Source: Methanosarcina barkeri 3 (GTDB lineage: Archaea; Halobacteriota; Methanosarcinia; Methanosarcinales; Methanosarcinaceae). Taken from it: a stretch of DNA of 64,000 nucleotides. The stretch is from the NCBI RefSeq assembly GCF_000970305.1, contig NZ_CP009517.1, forward strand, positions 744,001-808,000. The letters are read 5' to 3'. The notes under the pieces were generated by a model that worked only from the letters and a program-made list of their open reading frames with translations, ran no database searches and was not told where the DNA came from. The translations under genes and the position numbers were made by a program. This document shows, in pieces, positions 9,791 to 19,398 of this stretch; within the stretch, counting starts at the first letter, position 1; each line of letters starts with the position of its first letter.

Positions 9791-10001
9791 TTATCTTGTC
9801 TCTTCACCCTTGAGACGTTTTCCACTAAACTCCTGAGCACTATCGGCAGCGTTGTTATATGTTCTATCTTGAATTTCCTTCAAATTATCAATTATTTCGT
9901 TATTAGCATTGTTTTTCCGAGCATATTCAATTATTCGTTCTTATTTTAGGAAAATCTATATCTTTCAGTGCGTGTTCAATATCAGCCATATTTGCTCTCA
10001 T
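9791..10001 (-). pseudogene. Frameshifted DUF2795-type gene
   Basis: After a good SD (GGGGG) and ATG 9999-10001 the minus strand reads MRANMADIEHALKDIDFPK, then a frameshift gives an early stop. In the shifted frame it continues RIIEYARKNNANNEIIDNL...IQDRTYNNAADSAQEF to a stop at 9791. The pattern, a small protein of 60-70 residues with AxxxNN and LxxIxDRxYxxxAD, fits DUF2795. One indel separates the two halves, so it is a recent pseudogene or a sequence error. Confidence 0.65.
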
Positions 10002-10379
10002 AAATTTTCCCCCTTATGCTCTTATATTAAATCATTTTTAAGTTTATATAAACTGTTCTCGTTTTATCTATAATATCTTTAAAGCTACTATTTATGGACA
10101 GTTTTTCTTTATAAATAATATGTGCTTAATTATATATAAATAAATTCAAACAAAGAAAATTCAGTTTGATAAACTTACAAAAAATCTATTCAAAAATCTA
10201 AAACTGCCATAAACCACCGTAAAAATGTTGTAACCTACTACAATACTAAAAAATCGGTATGCACAGTTTAAAGATTATTTGGCATTAAAATTTAACAATT
10301 TTTAATAATTTATTATTATAATTTTCTGAAAATTTTTAATTTCGAATGTAGAGTTAATAGTTTAGTACACCCTTTGGAG
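10002..10379. other. AT-rich intergenic region
   Basis: No open frames or RNA-like folds that I can support. It holds the 3' end of the mscS-like transcript and the promoter of the DUF2795 relic. Confidence 0.4.
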
Positions 10380-11321
10380 TCAAGAATTGTCCTGTACGCT
10401 TGCATTAGATTCGGAATCACTCCCATGTCTTCCGTTTGACCTGTCATTTTTTCGTCTTGTAGTTCTTAACTCAGGCTCTTCTCCAATTTGAGGGATATTG
10501 AGGATATGGAGTTGTGGAGCTCTGATACCGTTTTTTCCAAATTCGGTCCAGGCTCTTGTGTGTATATCCGATTCAAACTCAAATTCATCTCTAAGGTCGT
10601 TGACGTAAGCTTTGGCCCTCAGCCTGGTGTAAAATGGAAGGGACTTATGCAGCAAAATAACAGGGCTTGTTCTGGAGATATAGATATATTTCGAGGTCAC
10701 AACCGTCTCTCTCAAAATCTTCATTGCAGATTTTACATCTGACTCTGATGCGATATAGATATCTGTTACAACCATCATTTCCGAAGACCCATAGTTCCCA
10801 CTGGAAATGGTTTCATTAAAAATTAAGCTATTTGGAGCCGTAACAGTATTATCGCCAGGTGTAACGAGTTTTGTTGCCCTTAGTCCTATATCAGTAACCT
10901 CACCATAATAGTTTCCAATGGAAACTTTGTCTCCTATCTGGTAAGGTTTTTCAAAAGTAATTACAATTCCTCCGACAAAATCTGCAAAAAGATCTTTTAG
11001 CCCAAAACCAATAGCTGCACCAATAAGTCCTGTCAGGAGAAAAAGCTCCGGTCCGAATATATTTAATATTTCTATAAGGAAATAATAAAGGGCAATAACA
11101 TAAATTCCAAACTTTATTGCAGGAACAACCATTTTTACTTTTATCCTGCTACTCCGGCTCATATTTTCCGAAATTTTTGATAGCACGGCAGTTACGATTC
11201 TACCAAGTATGTATGCAACAAAGAAGGCCAGAAATATATTTATGATTGTTTGAGTTTCTATAGATCTCAGGGTTTCCAGAAGTTGCTCCCTGCCCGTATT
11301 CACGGCATTTCCATCTACCAT
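10380..11321 (-). CDS. Small-conductance mechanosensitive channel (MscS family)
   Basis: A 313-residue membrane channel. Three hydrophobic segments lie in the first 140 residues, the third being the pore helix rich in Gly and Ala (LIGAAIGFGLKDLFADFVGGIVI). It is followed by the MscS beta domain (EKPYQIGDKVSIGNYYGEVTDIGLRAT, then TPGDNTVTAPNSLIFNETI) and a cytoplasmic alpha/beta domain. MscS channels release solutes during osmotic downshock. The start abuts the stop codon of the upstream AAA protein gene, so the two are translationally coupled. The C-terminus ends in a hydrophilic, Arg/Asn/Ser-rich tail. Confidence 0.9.
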   Translation of the reverse strand: MVDGNAVNTGREQLLETLRSIETQTIINIFLAFFVAYILGRIVTAVLSKISENMSRSSRIKVKMVVPAIKFGIYVIALYYFLIEILNIFGPELFLLTGLIGAAIGFGLKDLFADFVGGIVITFEKPYQIGDKVSIGNYYGEVTDIGLRATKLVTPGDNTVTAPNSLIFNETISSGNYGSSEMMVVTDIYIASESDVKSAMKILRETVVTSKYIYISRTSPVILLHKSLPFYTRLRAKAYVNDLRDEFEFESDIHTRAWTEFGKNGIRAPQLHILNIPQIGEEPELRTTRRKNDRSNGRHGSDSESNASVQDNS

Positions 11322-12569
11322 TTACCATACCAACCTTAACTTTTCCAAATATGCTATGACACTACGCAGAGCTTCAGGCCTGACCCTGAAAGATTTGTTT
11401 TCATCTTCAAAAATTAGTTCCTGGTTTAGAAGCCTGAAGAGGACTTCATCCGTTTTTAACATAGAACCTATTATGTCAACGATATCGCTTTTTTTTAGAC
11501 CCTGGTATGAGAGAACAAGACTTAGAACAAAAGCCTCTTCTTGTTCAAGTTCTATATCGTACGAAAAATTACCTACATCTTCCGGCTTTATGTGAGGATA
11601 GTCAAGTGCAAGTTTCCAGATTTTTAGTGCGACGCCAGGATTACCTTTTGATTCCAGGTGAATTCTTTCAAACACCCTGTGCTCAGCAGTTTTTTCTTTT
11701 CCTTCTTCTTTTTCTTTTTTTTCATTCAGAAGGTATTTTTTAAGGTAATGAATATTTATCTTTAAGATCGGAATTGAAATTTTTCTACCTATAGCTGACA
11801 GTTCAATAGGATATTCAGTTATATATGCTACAGGCTCCTCATCGGACTCTCCACCATTATTAAATATAATTTCTCCGTCTTCATATCTATTGAATATAAG
11901 CTGTTTAAGGTGCTCTTTACTGAAAGCAGGAACTACAATCTGTACTGGAAAGTATTTCTCAAGCTCAAAAACTTCTTTCAGGTATTTCCAGGAGTAAATA
12001 TTCCAGGTAGTGATGAATATCCTGTTCTGAGAGCTAATCATATCCAGAAATTCATAAAATATGTCAAAACCACCTGGTTTTCTCACATACAGGAAGTGAC
12101 AGTTATCAAGAAGTACTACTCTTTTTGTATCACCAGGTAAGGAAATTTCCTTTTCATCCCGGACAATCTCAGAGAAAGTGATTTTTGTTGCTCTGCTTAA
12201 GTTTAGCTTTTCAATTTCCTTAATTAGAGTAGTTTTTCCACCAAAGAGTCCGGCTATAATAGCCACATTGAGTTTTTTTCCAACTTCAAAATCGGCAATT
12301 GCCTCCTGGATTTTTCCGATCTCATCGCGCATTCCGATAATCTCGCCAAAAACCGTCTCATCGGTCTTACTACTATTATCCTCCACTGCATCCCCTATTA
12401 AATCTCGTATATCCCTATTTAATATTTCATATATTATACTTAATCGTGTATCCCTATTTAATATTTCATATATTACATATAATCGTATATTTCTATTTAA
12501 TATTTTAATATTACACTTAACAGACGTCCCCATAATCAAGAATACTAATTCTGACAAGCTCTCAGACAT
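11322..12569 (-). CDS. AAA-type ATP-binding protein coupled to MscS
   Basis: A 415-residue cytoplasmic protein. A P-loop NTPase begins near residue 77: GMRDEIGKIQEAIADF, Walker A IIAGLFGGKTTLIKEI (with Gly-Gly-Lys-Thr) and Walker B VVLLDNCHFL. A lid-like region and a C-terminal winged-helix-like part (YQGLKKSDIVDIIGSM...FRLLNQELIFEDE) follow, resembling archaeal ATPases of the STAND/AAA class. The first 65 residues come from three tandem DNA repeats (12405-12515), and no SD precedes ATG 12569, so the true start may be further in. The stop abuts the MscS start. It may assemble on or regulate the channel, which is inference from the coupling. Confidence 0.75.
   Translation of the reverse strand: MSESLSELVFLIMGTSVKCNIKILNRNIRLYVIYEILNRDTRLSIIYEILNRDIRDLIGDAVEDNSSKTDETVFGEIIGMRDEIGKIQEAIADFEVGKKLNVAIIAGLFGGKTTLIKEIEKLNLSRATKITFSEIVRDEKEISLPGDTKRVVLLDNCHFLYVRKPGGFDIFYEFLDMISSQNRIFITTWNIYSWKYLKEVFELEKYFPVQIVVPAFSKEHLKQLIFNRYEDGEIIFNNGGESDEEPVAYITEYPIELSAIGRKISIPILKINIHYLKKYLLNEKKEKEEGKEKTAEHRVFERIHLESKGNPGVALKIWKLALDYPHIKPEDVGNFSYDIELEQEEAFVLSLVLSYQGLKKSDIVDIIGSMLKTDEVLFRLLNQELIFEDENKSFRVRPEALRSVIAYLEKLRLVW
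12405..12515. repeat. Three imperfect ~54-bp repeats at the 5' end of the AAA gene
   Basis: Each copy contains a variant of CCCTATTTAATATTTCATAT followed by ATTA...ATCGT. If translated in the AAA gene frame they give three copies of a YEILNRD(T/I)R motif. They could instead be an untranslated leader if the protein starts later. Confidence 0.75.
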
Positions 12570-12674
12570 TATTCTGAAATCAATAAATCAGATTGAGTTT
12601 TATAAATAGTCAAAAATGAATCAGTATAAACTTTAGAATATAGCAGAAGTCCTGAAACTGCTTCTGAAACCAGA

Positions 12675-13907
12675 TTACTCATTTCCTGACTTTTCCGGAT
12701 TATATTTTCCATAAAGCTTTGTAAAGTAAGTTGCAGTTATTCCGTGAAGCACAATTGACATGCATATTACCAGGCTAACAACTGGCCACAGTTCTTCTAT
12801 TCCGGTTTGTCTCATTGAAAGTCTAGCATAATAAAGAGCTGCCACTCCAATAGGCCCAAACCAGCCTGTAAAGAGAACATCAAGGCTGTTTTTTAGATTA
12901 GGCACAAGAGGTTTAATAGAAAAAAGAATGGGTGTTCGGTGCAGGATTAATATTAATAAAGCTAGCATTAAACCTTCTAATCCGAGTTTTCCCCACTCCT
13001 GCCATGGCAAAGCCAGGCCAAGAAGTGTAAATATAGGAATCGTAAAAAAACGGTCCGACCCTTCAACTACACGCTTCTCATCTCGTCTCTCTTTTTCGGT
13101 TGATGTCGCACTGAAGAACGCACCTGCAACAAAAACGGCAAGTATCCCGTCGCTTCCAATGAGTTTTATACCTCCTAAGGTAAGGAATGTAAGGGAAAGA
13201 GTGTAAGCAACGTAAGAAGATTCATTAATAGTTTTTTTGCTCTGTGCTTTTCTTAGTATATGGCCTGCTGTATAGCCTATTAGAGCTCCCAAAATTACTG
13301 CAGCTCCCACTTCCCAGAAAAGGGTATTTATCACCCAGTGGTTCAGGGCTTTCTCAGGTCTGTGAGCCATCCATAGAATAGGAAGCAGTACGAAAGGATA
13401 AGCCAAACCATCATTAGAGCCGGATTCCACTGAGATTAAATCTCTTAGTCTTTCAGGTAGTTTATCTTTTGCTAATTGTCCGCTTACAATGGATACTGCA
13501 AGTATCGGATCTGTCGGAGTCATAATTGCGCCAAGCAGTAAGGCTGTAAGAAAGTTGAAGTCAAGAAGCCAGTATACAAGCAGACTATTCATTATCCACA
13601 TAAAAGGCATTACAATTCCAAGCATAGCTGCTATGGATCGCCAGTTTTTGATAATGTAGCTGGAAGGAACTCTTAATGCTACCCCCATTACACCGACAGC
13701 TAAGGACAGCCTGGCAGCTTCTTCTAAAATCCGAGGGTTAAGTAGCTTCAAATCAAGAATATCAAAACCTGCCGAACTCAACAAAACACCAACTATTAGA
13801 GCTGCAAATGGCTCTGAGAAGTTCCATTCCCTTATACGTCGAGAAATTACTCCGAGAAAAAAGACCAGTCCACCTATGATTACAAGGGCAATATTTATAA
13901 TTTCCAT
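12675..13907 (-). CDS. CPA1-family cation:proton antiporter
   Basis: A 410-residue polytopic membrane protein with about 12 hydrophobic segments. The ion-binding core is clear: AIMTPTDPILAVSIV in helix 4 and SVESGSNDGLAYPFVLLPI in helix 5, whose Asn-Asp pair marks electroneutral CPA1 Na+/H+ exchangers (NhaP type). The arginine-containing helix and the GPIGVAALYYA segment follow. It should move Na+ or K+ against H+ across the cytoplasmic membrane. The length fits antiporters lacking a regulatory tail. Confidence 0.88.
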   Translation of the reverse strand: MEIINIALVIIGGLVFFLGVISRRIREWNFSEPFAALIVGVLLSSAGFDILDLKLLNPRILEEAARLSLAVGVMGVALRVPSSYIIKNWRSIAAMLGIVMPFMWIMNSLLVYWLLDFNFLTALLLGAIMTPTDPILAVSIVSGQLAKDKLPERLRDLISVESGSNDGLAYPFVLLPILWMAHRPEKALNHWVINTLFWEVGAAVILGALIGYTAGHILRKAQSKKTINESSYVAYTLSLTFLTLGGIKLIGSDGILAVFVAGAFFSATSTEKERRDEKRVVEGSDRFFTIPIFTLLGLALPWQEWGKLGLEGLMLALLILILHRTPILFSIKPLVPNLKNSLDVLFTGWFGPIGVAALYYARLSMRQTGIEELWPVVSLVICMSIVLHGITATYFTKLYGKYNPEKSGNE

Positions 13908-14376
13908 TCCTTTTGACCCCTTTAGACTGATATCTGATAAGCTACTGTCAATTTAAGTTAATCTGTTTTAGATTTTATAATAAGTACTGAGTTTTTCTCT
14001 AAAGAATTACTAAGTAGGGTTTTCGTTATTAAAGCTCTATACCATAGAGTAAAAGAATGAAGATAAGAAAAAGTAATTCAATGTAATAAATTTTAAACCA
14101 ATCATGGATGTTTTTAATACAAAGGAAAAGTATGATGTAAAGTTCAAACAGGTAAAAACTGAGTTCTAACTATTTATGTTAATACAAAGAGAACTTTTCA
14201 GAACCAATTTCGTTACTTAGGAGTTAGGGAGATTAAAACACTACGCCTTTTGATCAATAAAGCAAACAGTCATCTCTTATCATTTTTGATTAATTGTTTT
14301 TGATTACATTTTAAAATTGAGAAAATAAAGGAAAGCAGAAAAAGAGAAAAAGGAGATCAAATTTTCTGTTTATCAC
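13908..14376. other. Intergenic region between antiporter and cdc48 genes
   Basis: AT-rich, with no supported gene. It contains the antiporter promoter and the 3' flank of the cdc48 gene. Confidence 0.45.
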
Positions 14377-16671
14377 TCAGCTATAAAATGGAGTTTCTAT
14401 TTCTTTTGACTGCCTTTTTCTCAGGCCACTCTGTACAGCATGGTAATACTTCATGGTATCAGGAGTAACCGAAGGCCCGGTTTCAGCAATCGCTTGAAGG
14501 AAGTGTTTCTGCTTCACCTCTTTAGCATGAAGGTCTTCCCGAAGTGCGTCTCTTCCTGCTTTTTTACATACAGCTGCAATGTCAGCACCTGTATACTGAT
14601 CGGTCATGGAAACCAGTTTTTCAATGTCAACATCCTCTGCAAGCGACATTTTAGAGGTCTGGACCTTAAAAATTTCCTTCCTAGCTCCCGCATCCGGAAC
14701 GGGAACGAGAATTAACTCGTCAAAACGTCCAGGCCTTAGAAGAGCCGGATCTATAATATCAGGACGATTGGTTGCACCTATTACAACTACAGCTCTGAGT
14801 TCCTCAAGCCCGTCCATCTCGGAAAGCAGCTGATTCAGAATTCTGGCTGTAACCTGTGGCTCACCAACGGAAGCTCCCCGAATTGGCGCAAGAGAATCAA
14901 GCTCATCCAGGAAAATAATTGAAGGAGCAACCTGCCTTGCCCGTGAAAAAACCTCGGCAATTCTTTTTTCCGACTCTCCGTACCACTTGGAAAGCAGATC
15001 GCTTCCTTTTGCGGTAATGAAGTTAGCTTCGGACTCGTGGGCAATAGCTTTTGCAAGGAGAGTCTTTCCAGTACCAGGAGGACCATATAAAAGTACTCCT
15101 TTGGGAGCCTCAACTCCTATATCCCTGTATGACTCCGGACTTTTAAGGGGCCACTCCACGGCCTCCTTCAAAAGTTGTTTTACTCCTTCCAGGCCGCCTA
15201 CATCTTCCCAGCTCACATTCGGAATTTCGATAAGGATCTCTCTTATAGCAGATGGCTGGACATCTTTCAAGGCGTTTTCGAAGTCTTCCCTTGTGACCCG
15301 AAGTGTGTCAAGGATCTCACTTGGAATTTCAGGTTCATTGAGGTTAATCTTCGGAAGAATCCGTCTCAAGGAACTCATTGCAGCTTCCCGGCAAAGTGCA
15401 GCAATGTCAGCTCCCACGAACCCATAAGTTATCTGAGCGAAGTCCATGAGATTTACGTTTTCGGCAAGTGGCATACCTCTTGTGTGGATCTGGAAGATCT
15501 CGAGCCTTCCTTCAGTGTCCGGAACCCTTAATTCAATCTCTCTATCAAATCTACCAGGGCGGCGAAGTGCCATATCAATTGCTTCAGGACGGTTGGTTGA
15601 CCCTATCACAATCACGTTCTTGCGAGCCTTAAGCCCGTCCATCAGAGAGAGGAGTTGAGCTACAACTCTCCTTTCAACTTCTCCGGTTACCTCAGCCCTC
15701 TTAGGTGCAATGGAGTCGATTTCATCAAGGAAAATGATTGCAGGAGCGTTTTTCTCTGCTTCTTCAAAGACATCTCTGATCCCTTTTTCGGACTCACCGT
15801 AGTACTTGGACATAATTTCCGGACCATTGACTGAGATAAAGTAGGCGTCGGACTCATTTGCAACTGCTTTTGCAAGCATTGTCTTACCTGTTCCAGGCGG
15901 TCCGTAAAGCAGTACTCCTTTTGGAGCATCAATTCCCAGTCTATCAAAAAGTTCAGGGTGCTTCAAAGGTAATTCTATCATTTCTCTTATTTTGGTGATA
16001 GCGTCTTTAACCCCACCCAGATCTTCATACATGACTGTGGGAACATTCTGTTCAGGTGTTACTTCTGCAGCTTCGGGTAGGAGCTCAACCTCTGTCATAT
16101 CTGTAATCTTTACTATTCCAGACGGGGAAGTGGAGATCACCTGTAACTTTATTTCTCCCAGCCCAAATGACTGTCCCATACCTGGACCAAAAAAGTCCTG
16201 AAAGAAATCCTCGAACATAATTCCTTTCCCAAAAGTCTCCCTCTCTCGGGATCGTCTCAAGCTTGTGGTGGAAATAAAATCACCCTTCGAAACCGTACGG
16301 TTCATGAATACGGCTTTAAGAGTTTCACTTGGAGCATAAATCTGCATGCCCTTAGCTACAGGCGCAAGAGTTACACTCTTTGCTTCTTTCCAGTCAGCTT
16401 TGCGAATGTCCACGTACTCCCCTATGCTAGTTTTTGCATTAGTACGGATGAGCCCATCCATGCGGATAATATCAAGGCCCGAGTCGCTGGGATACGGACG
16501 CCCTACCAGGGCTGAAGTTGATTTTCCTCCTTTTATTTCAATAACGTCAAAAGGCTTAAGGCCCAGCTTTTCCCGGAAACTGTCATCCACCCGGACAATT
16601 CCTTTTCCGACGTCTCTTTGATCAGCTTCTGCGACTTTTAGTTTTGCAGCTATTTTTTCGTTGTCTGTCAA
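14377..16671 (-). CDS. Cdc48/VAT AAA+ ATPase
   Basis: A 764-residue hexameric unfoldase of the Cdc48/p97/VAT family. The N-domain (residues 1-190) has the double-psi barrel start [17 protein letters not shown] and [11 protein letters not shown]. The D1 domain has Walker [15 protein letters not shown] and Walker [16 protein letters not shown]2 has [14 protein letters not shown] and [12 protein letters not shown]. Arginine fingers lie in the RRPGRFDRE and LRPGRFDEL motifs. It feeds substrates to the proteasome or remodels complexes. A Gly/Phe-rich stretch ([18 protein letters not shown]) between the two N subdomains at about residues 150-170 is an insertion relative to Thermoplasma VAT. The C-terminus lacks the eukaryotic HbYX-like tail except for a final YS. 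The gene stands alone. Confidence 0.95.
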   Translation of the reverse strand: MTDNEKIAAKLKVAEADQRDVGKGIVRVDDSFREKLGLKPFDVIEIKGGKSTSALVGRPYPSDSGLDIIRMDGLIRTNAKTSIGEYVDIRKADWKEAKSVTLAPVAKGMQIYAPSETLKAVFMNRTVSKGDFISTTSLRRSRERETFGKGIMFEDFFQDFFGPGMGQSFGLGEIKLQVISTSPSGIVKITDMTEVELLPEAAEVTPEQNVPTVMYEDLGGVKDAITKIREMIELPLKHPELFDRLGIDAPKGVLLYGPPGTGKTMLAKAVANESDAYFISVNGPEIMSKYYGESEKGIRDVFEEAEKNAPAIIFLDEIDSIAPKRAEVTGEVERRVVAQLLSLMDGLKARKNVIVIGSTNRPEAIDMALRRPGRFDREIELRVPDTEGRLEIFQIHTRGMPLAENVNLMDFAQITYGFVGADIAALCREAAMSSLRRILPKINLNEPEIPSEILDTLRVTREDFENALKDVQPSAIREILIEIPNVSWEDVGGLEGVKQLLKEAVEWPLKSPESYRDIGVEAPKGVLLYGPPGTGKTLLAKAIAHESEANFITAKGSDLLSKWYGESEKRIAEVFSRARQVAPSIIFLDELDSLAPIRGASVGEPQVTARILNQLLSEMDGLEELRAVVVIGATNRPDIIDPALLRPGRFDELILVPVPDAGARKEIFKVQTSKMSLAEDVDIEKLVSMTDQYTGADIAAVCKKAGRDALREDLHAKEVKQKHFLQAIAETGPSVTPDTMKYYHAVQSGLRKRQSKEIETPFYS

Positions 16672-17472
16672 ACAATACCCCCCATTTTCATATCAAAAAT
16701 TGATACTTGTTGAAAAAGACAATGTGATAATTTTTAAGATAATGCGGTAATTTTTAGGAATTGTAGTAACTTTTAAGAAGCGTAGTAATTGTCGTTTCAA
16801 GGTGAGAGCCATTTGGTTCCTACCTTTCATTCAGTAAAATCATGAATATTACCTTGTGGCCCAGAATTTTAAACTTCTTATTTTTAATAAAAACTCATTT
16901 AAACATTCACGGCCTTATCAACGAAGGAATCAGTTTTTGCAGTCCATGTTTTATATTGCATTTTTTATATTGTATTCTTTATATTTTATTTTTTATATTG
17001 CATTTTTTAAATTTACTTAAAAATTTAGAAATTTACTTTCTGCTTGATTTCCTTCAGTAAACCTGATAAGGTCTTTTCTATTCGCAAGGTAACTGCTATT
17101 ACTACGGTTAACTCTTTAACCTCACGTGGACCTTTTTGATAAGCTCACCTCCCTAAAATCAGGTAGTGCTACCTTCTAGCCTGTTTTCCACCTTCCACTT
17201 TGTACTATATTAATAGTTATATAAAAAAGAATTCACTTAAAATGTTTGCCAGCAGATGATTTTTTCGACATAATAACCTTTTGTTTTTTATTAGTGAACT
17301 TATCTCAAACAAAAATACCACTTATACTTCTTACTTAAGCAATTTTCCTAATCATTGTCGTTTAACTGTTTTTGAATATCTTCCGTAAAGCTTTTTTACT
17401 CTACGATATTAAACTAGCTCGCAAAAAGTGCATAAGAACTTTTAATATTCGCACAAGAGATTTAATAGAAAA
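16672..17472. other. Long intergenic region upstream of cdc48
   Basis: About 800 bases of AT-rich DNA. The segment 16950-17020 repeats variants of TTTATATTGCATTTTT; a 72-codon open frame across it at 16842-17060 is only a by-product of this T-rich repeat. No gene is supported. Confidence 0.5.
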
Positions 17473-17875
17473 ATGGAAATTGTTATTGTTTACGGCTTGG
17501 CTAGAGGAGATTGGCTTCACGGCTTGCTTGCAGGACTAATTTTGAGCATGGCCCTTCTTCCCGAAGAGTTCTCGGTAGTTTTACTGATACTACTTAATAT
17601 GGAAGCCTGACGTCTATCCAAAAGATGTCCTCGTACGTCGGATACCTGCAATTGAGACATTTGGGACTTCAATCGTGCTATGCGTGAATAAGACAGGGAC
17701 TTTAACCCAGAACCGGGTGATTCTGAACTCTTTATTTTCGAAAGGCAAGTGTTACGAACTCGAGAAAAACGAGTGTCTGCTTGAGCAATTCCATGAATTG
17801 CGTGAGTTCGGATACCTGGCAAGCCAGCTGGATCCTTTTAACCCTCTTAAGAAAGAGATAAATGATAATCTCTGA
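17473..17875 (+). pseudogene. Fossil P-type cation ATPase fragment
   Basis: The first frame reads VYGLARGDWLHGLLAG, then SMALLPEEFSVVL, the conserved M4 region of Ca2+/cation P-type ATPases, and stops at a TGA. After a frameshift, RLSKR and ARRIPAIETFGT-like remnants appear, and the third frame reads CVNKTGTLTQNRVI, the phosphorylation motif. The catalytic aspartate (DKTGTLT) is replaced by Asn, so even this part could not work. The upstream A-domain and most of the P and N domains are absent. Confidence 0.85.
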
Positions 17876-17913
17876 CAAATCTGGTAAGCATTAAAAGGTA
17901 AGTGTTATACCTT

Positions 17914-18016
17914 TTCAAACTGATAGGTATCTGTTCAAACTGATAGGTATCTGTTCAAACTGATAGGTATCTGTTCAAACTGATAGGTATCTGTTCAAAC
18001 TGATAGGTATCTGTGC
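17914..18016. repeat. 20-bp tandem repeat, about 4.7 copies
   Basis: Perfect copies of TGATAGGTATCTGTTCAAAC follow directly after the P-type ATPase relic; a last copy starts to diverge at 18015, and weaker copies (GATGGGTAC..TTCAAG) trail to 18090. Confidence 0.95.
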
Positions 18017-18491
18017 AATTTGAATGGATATCTACAAAAATTCGAGGAGTACATTCTCAAATTTGATGGGTACTTGTTCAAGTCTGATGGAAAAGTAACT
18101 CTGTAGAACTGAAAAAGTATAACTCTATAAATATGGCACATTTAATTGTTTTCTGTATCTAACTGTTTCAGCATTCAGTAAAAGAGAATAATAAACTTCA
18201 ATGGAACCGAAGGTATGAAAAACCCTTTAAATTATAAAAATTTCGAAAAATTCAGTTCTTAACTGGATCATTAAATTATAAGAAACACATAAGTAATTCT
18301 TGAACCGAGATTTCCGAATTCTCGGTATGTTCCGAAAGTTAAAATTTAAGGAATTTCTTATTTTTTGGGTTTAGTAGTTAAGTATAAACAGCAGTTATGA
18401 TATGCAAAGAAATATACATAATTATGAAATTATTTTATTTAGTGATATAAGAAGTATAGATAAGAAGCATATATAACAGAGAAGTATTGAC
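18017..18491. other. Intergenic region upstream of the DedA gene
   Basis: Decaying copies of the 20-bp repeat at its start, then AT-rich DNA that should include the DedA promoter. Nothing else is supported. Confidence 0.4.
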
Positions 18492-19139
18492 ATGGCAGAT
18501 CAAAGCTATTTTATCGATTTATTTTTGCATCTGGACGCTCACTTAAGCGAAATAACAAACGAATATGGTTTATTAACGTATTTACTATTGTTCGCTATTA
18601 TCTTTTGTGAGACAGGTCTGGTGATAACTGCTTTCCTACCGGGTGATTCTCTCATCTTTGCAACCGGAGCTCTGGCTGCCAGTGGCTCGTTCAACTTACT
18701 CACTCTACTTATTGTACTATGTCTTGCAGCTATTGCAGGAGATACTGTCAATTATCACATTGGTCATTTTTTGGGAAATCGAGTAACAAATCGTGAAAAT
18801 ATGCGGTTTATTAAAAAGAAGCAGCTTGACCGTACACACTTATTCTTTGAAAAGTATGGGGTGAAAACGATAATTATAGCCCGCTTTATCCCTGTTATCC
18901 GTACATTTGCACCGTTTGTAGCGGGAATTGGAACAATGCCATATTCGACATTCATTAGTTACAACATCATTGGAGGAGTTTTATGGGTAACATCATTCCT
19001 TTTTGGAGGATACTTTTTTGGAAACTTGTTAGTTGTAAAGGATAACTTCAGCTTTCTAGTACTTGGAGTAGTTCTTGTTTCATTACTCTCAGGCATTATT
19101 GCGTATATTCAGAGCAAACGTGACCCAAAAGGAATGTGA
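18492..19139 (+). CDS. DedA-family membrane protein
   Basis: A 215-residue DedA/VTT-domain protein with at least five hydrophobic segments. Signatures include FCETGLVITAFLPGDSLIFATGALAA at residues 35-60, the Gly-rich region GDTVNYHIGHFLGNR, and FIPVIRTFAPFVAGIGTMPY, with the conserved Arg/Pro pair. DedA proteins act in membrane homeostasis and lipid-carrier flipping, and contain re-entrant loops. The first 30 residues are hydrophilic and amphipathic. The last codons fall within the first of four 16-bp direct repeats. Confidence 0.92.
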   Translation: MADQSYFIDLFLHLDAHLSEITNEYGLLTYLLLFAIIFCETGLVITAFLPGDSLIFATGALAASGSFNLLTLLIVLCLAAIAGDTVNYHIGHFLGNRVTNRENMRFIKKKQLDRTHLFFEKYGVKTIIIARFIPVIRTFAPFVAGIGTMPYSTFISYNIIGGVLWVTSFLFGGYFFGNLLVVKDNFSFLVLGVVLVSLLSGIIAYIQSKRDPKGM

Positions 19140-19178
19140 CCCAAAAGGAATGTGACCCAAAAGGAATGTGACCCAAAG
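19123..19178. repeat. 16-bp direct repeat at the dedA 3' end
   Basis: Four copies of GTGACCCAAAAGGAAT, the last diverged. The stop codon TGA of the DedA gene lies in the junction between copies one and two, so expansion of the repeat happened at, and may have moved, the C-terminus. Confidence 0.85.
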
Positions 19179-19398
19179 GGCGCATGATAGAGTGAAGACT
19201 TGCCAGATATCCGGAATTTCTTCGTTATTCCAAAACTCTCAAAAGTGTTTGCGTAGTCTGAGATTTGTTTAATTATTTAAAAAGCAAGGTTCTGAAAGTA
19301 AATTGAGAGTAGGAGAGCTAGTGAGATAAGGCTGTTTCGGTTAGGAATAGAAAAACTGCTTATAGAAAAAAGGCCCTGAATCCTTGTGAGGTAAATCT

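Noticed and set aside
16842-17060. 72-codon Phe/Leu-rich ORF
   Set aside because: Arises from a T-rich degenerate repeat; no start context.
17517-17822. 101-codon minus-strand ORF
   Set aside because: Antisense of the P-type ATPase fossil, whose plus-strand motifs are clear.
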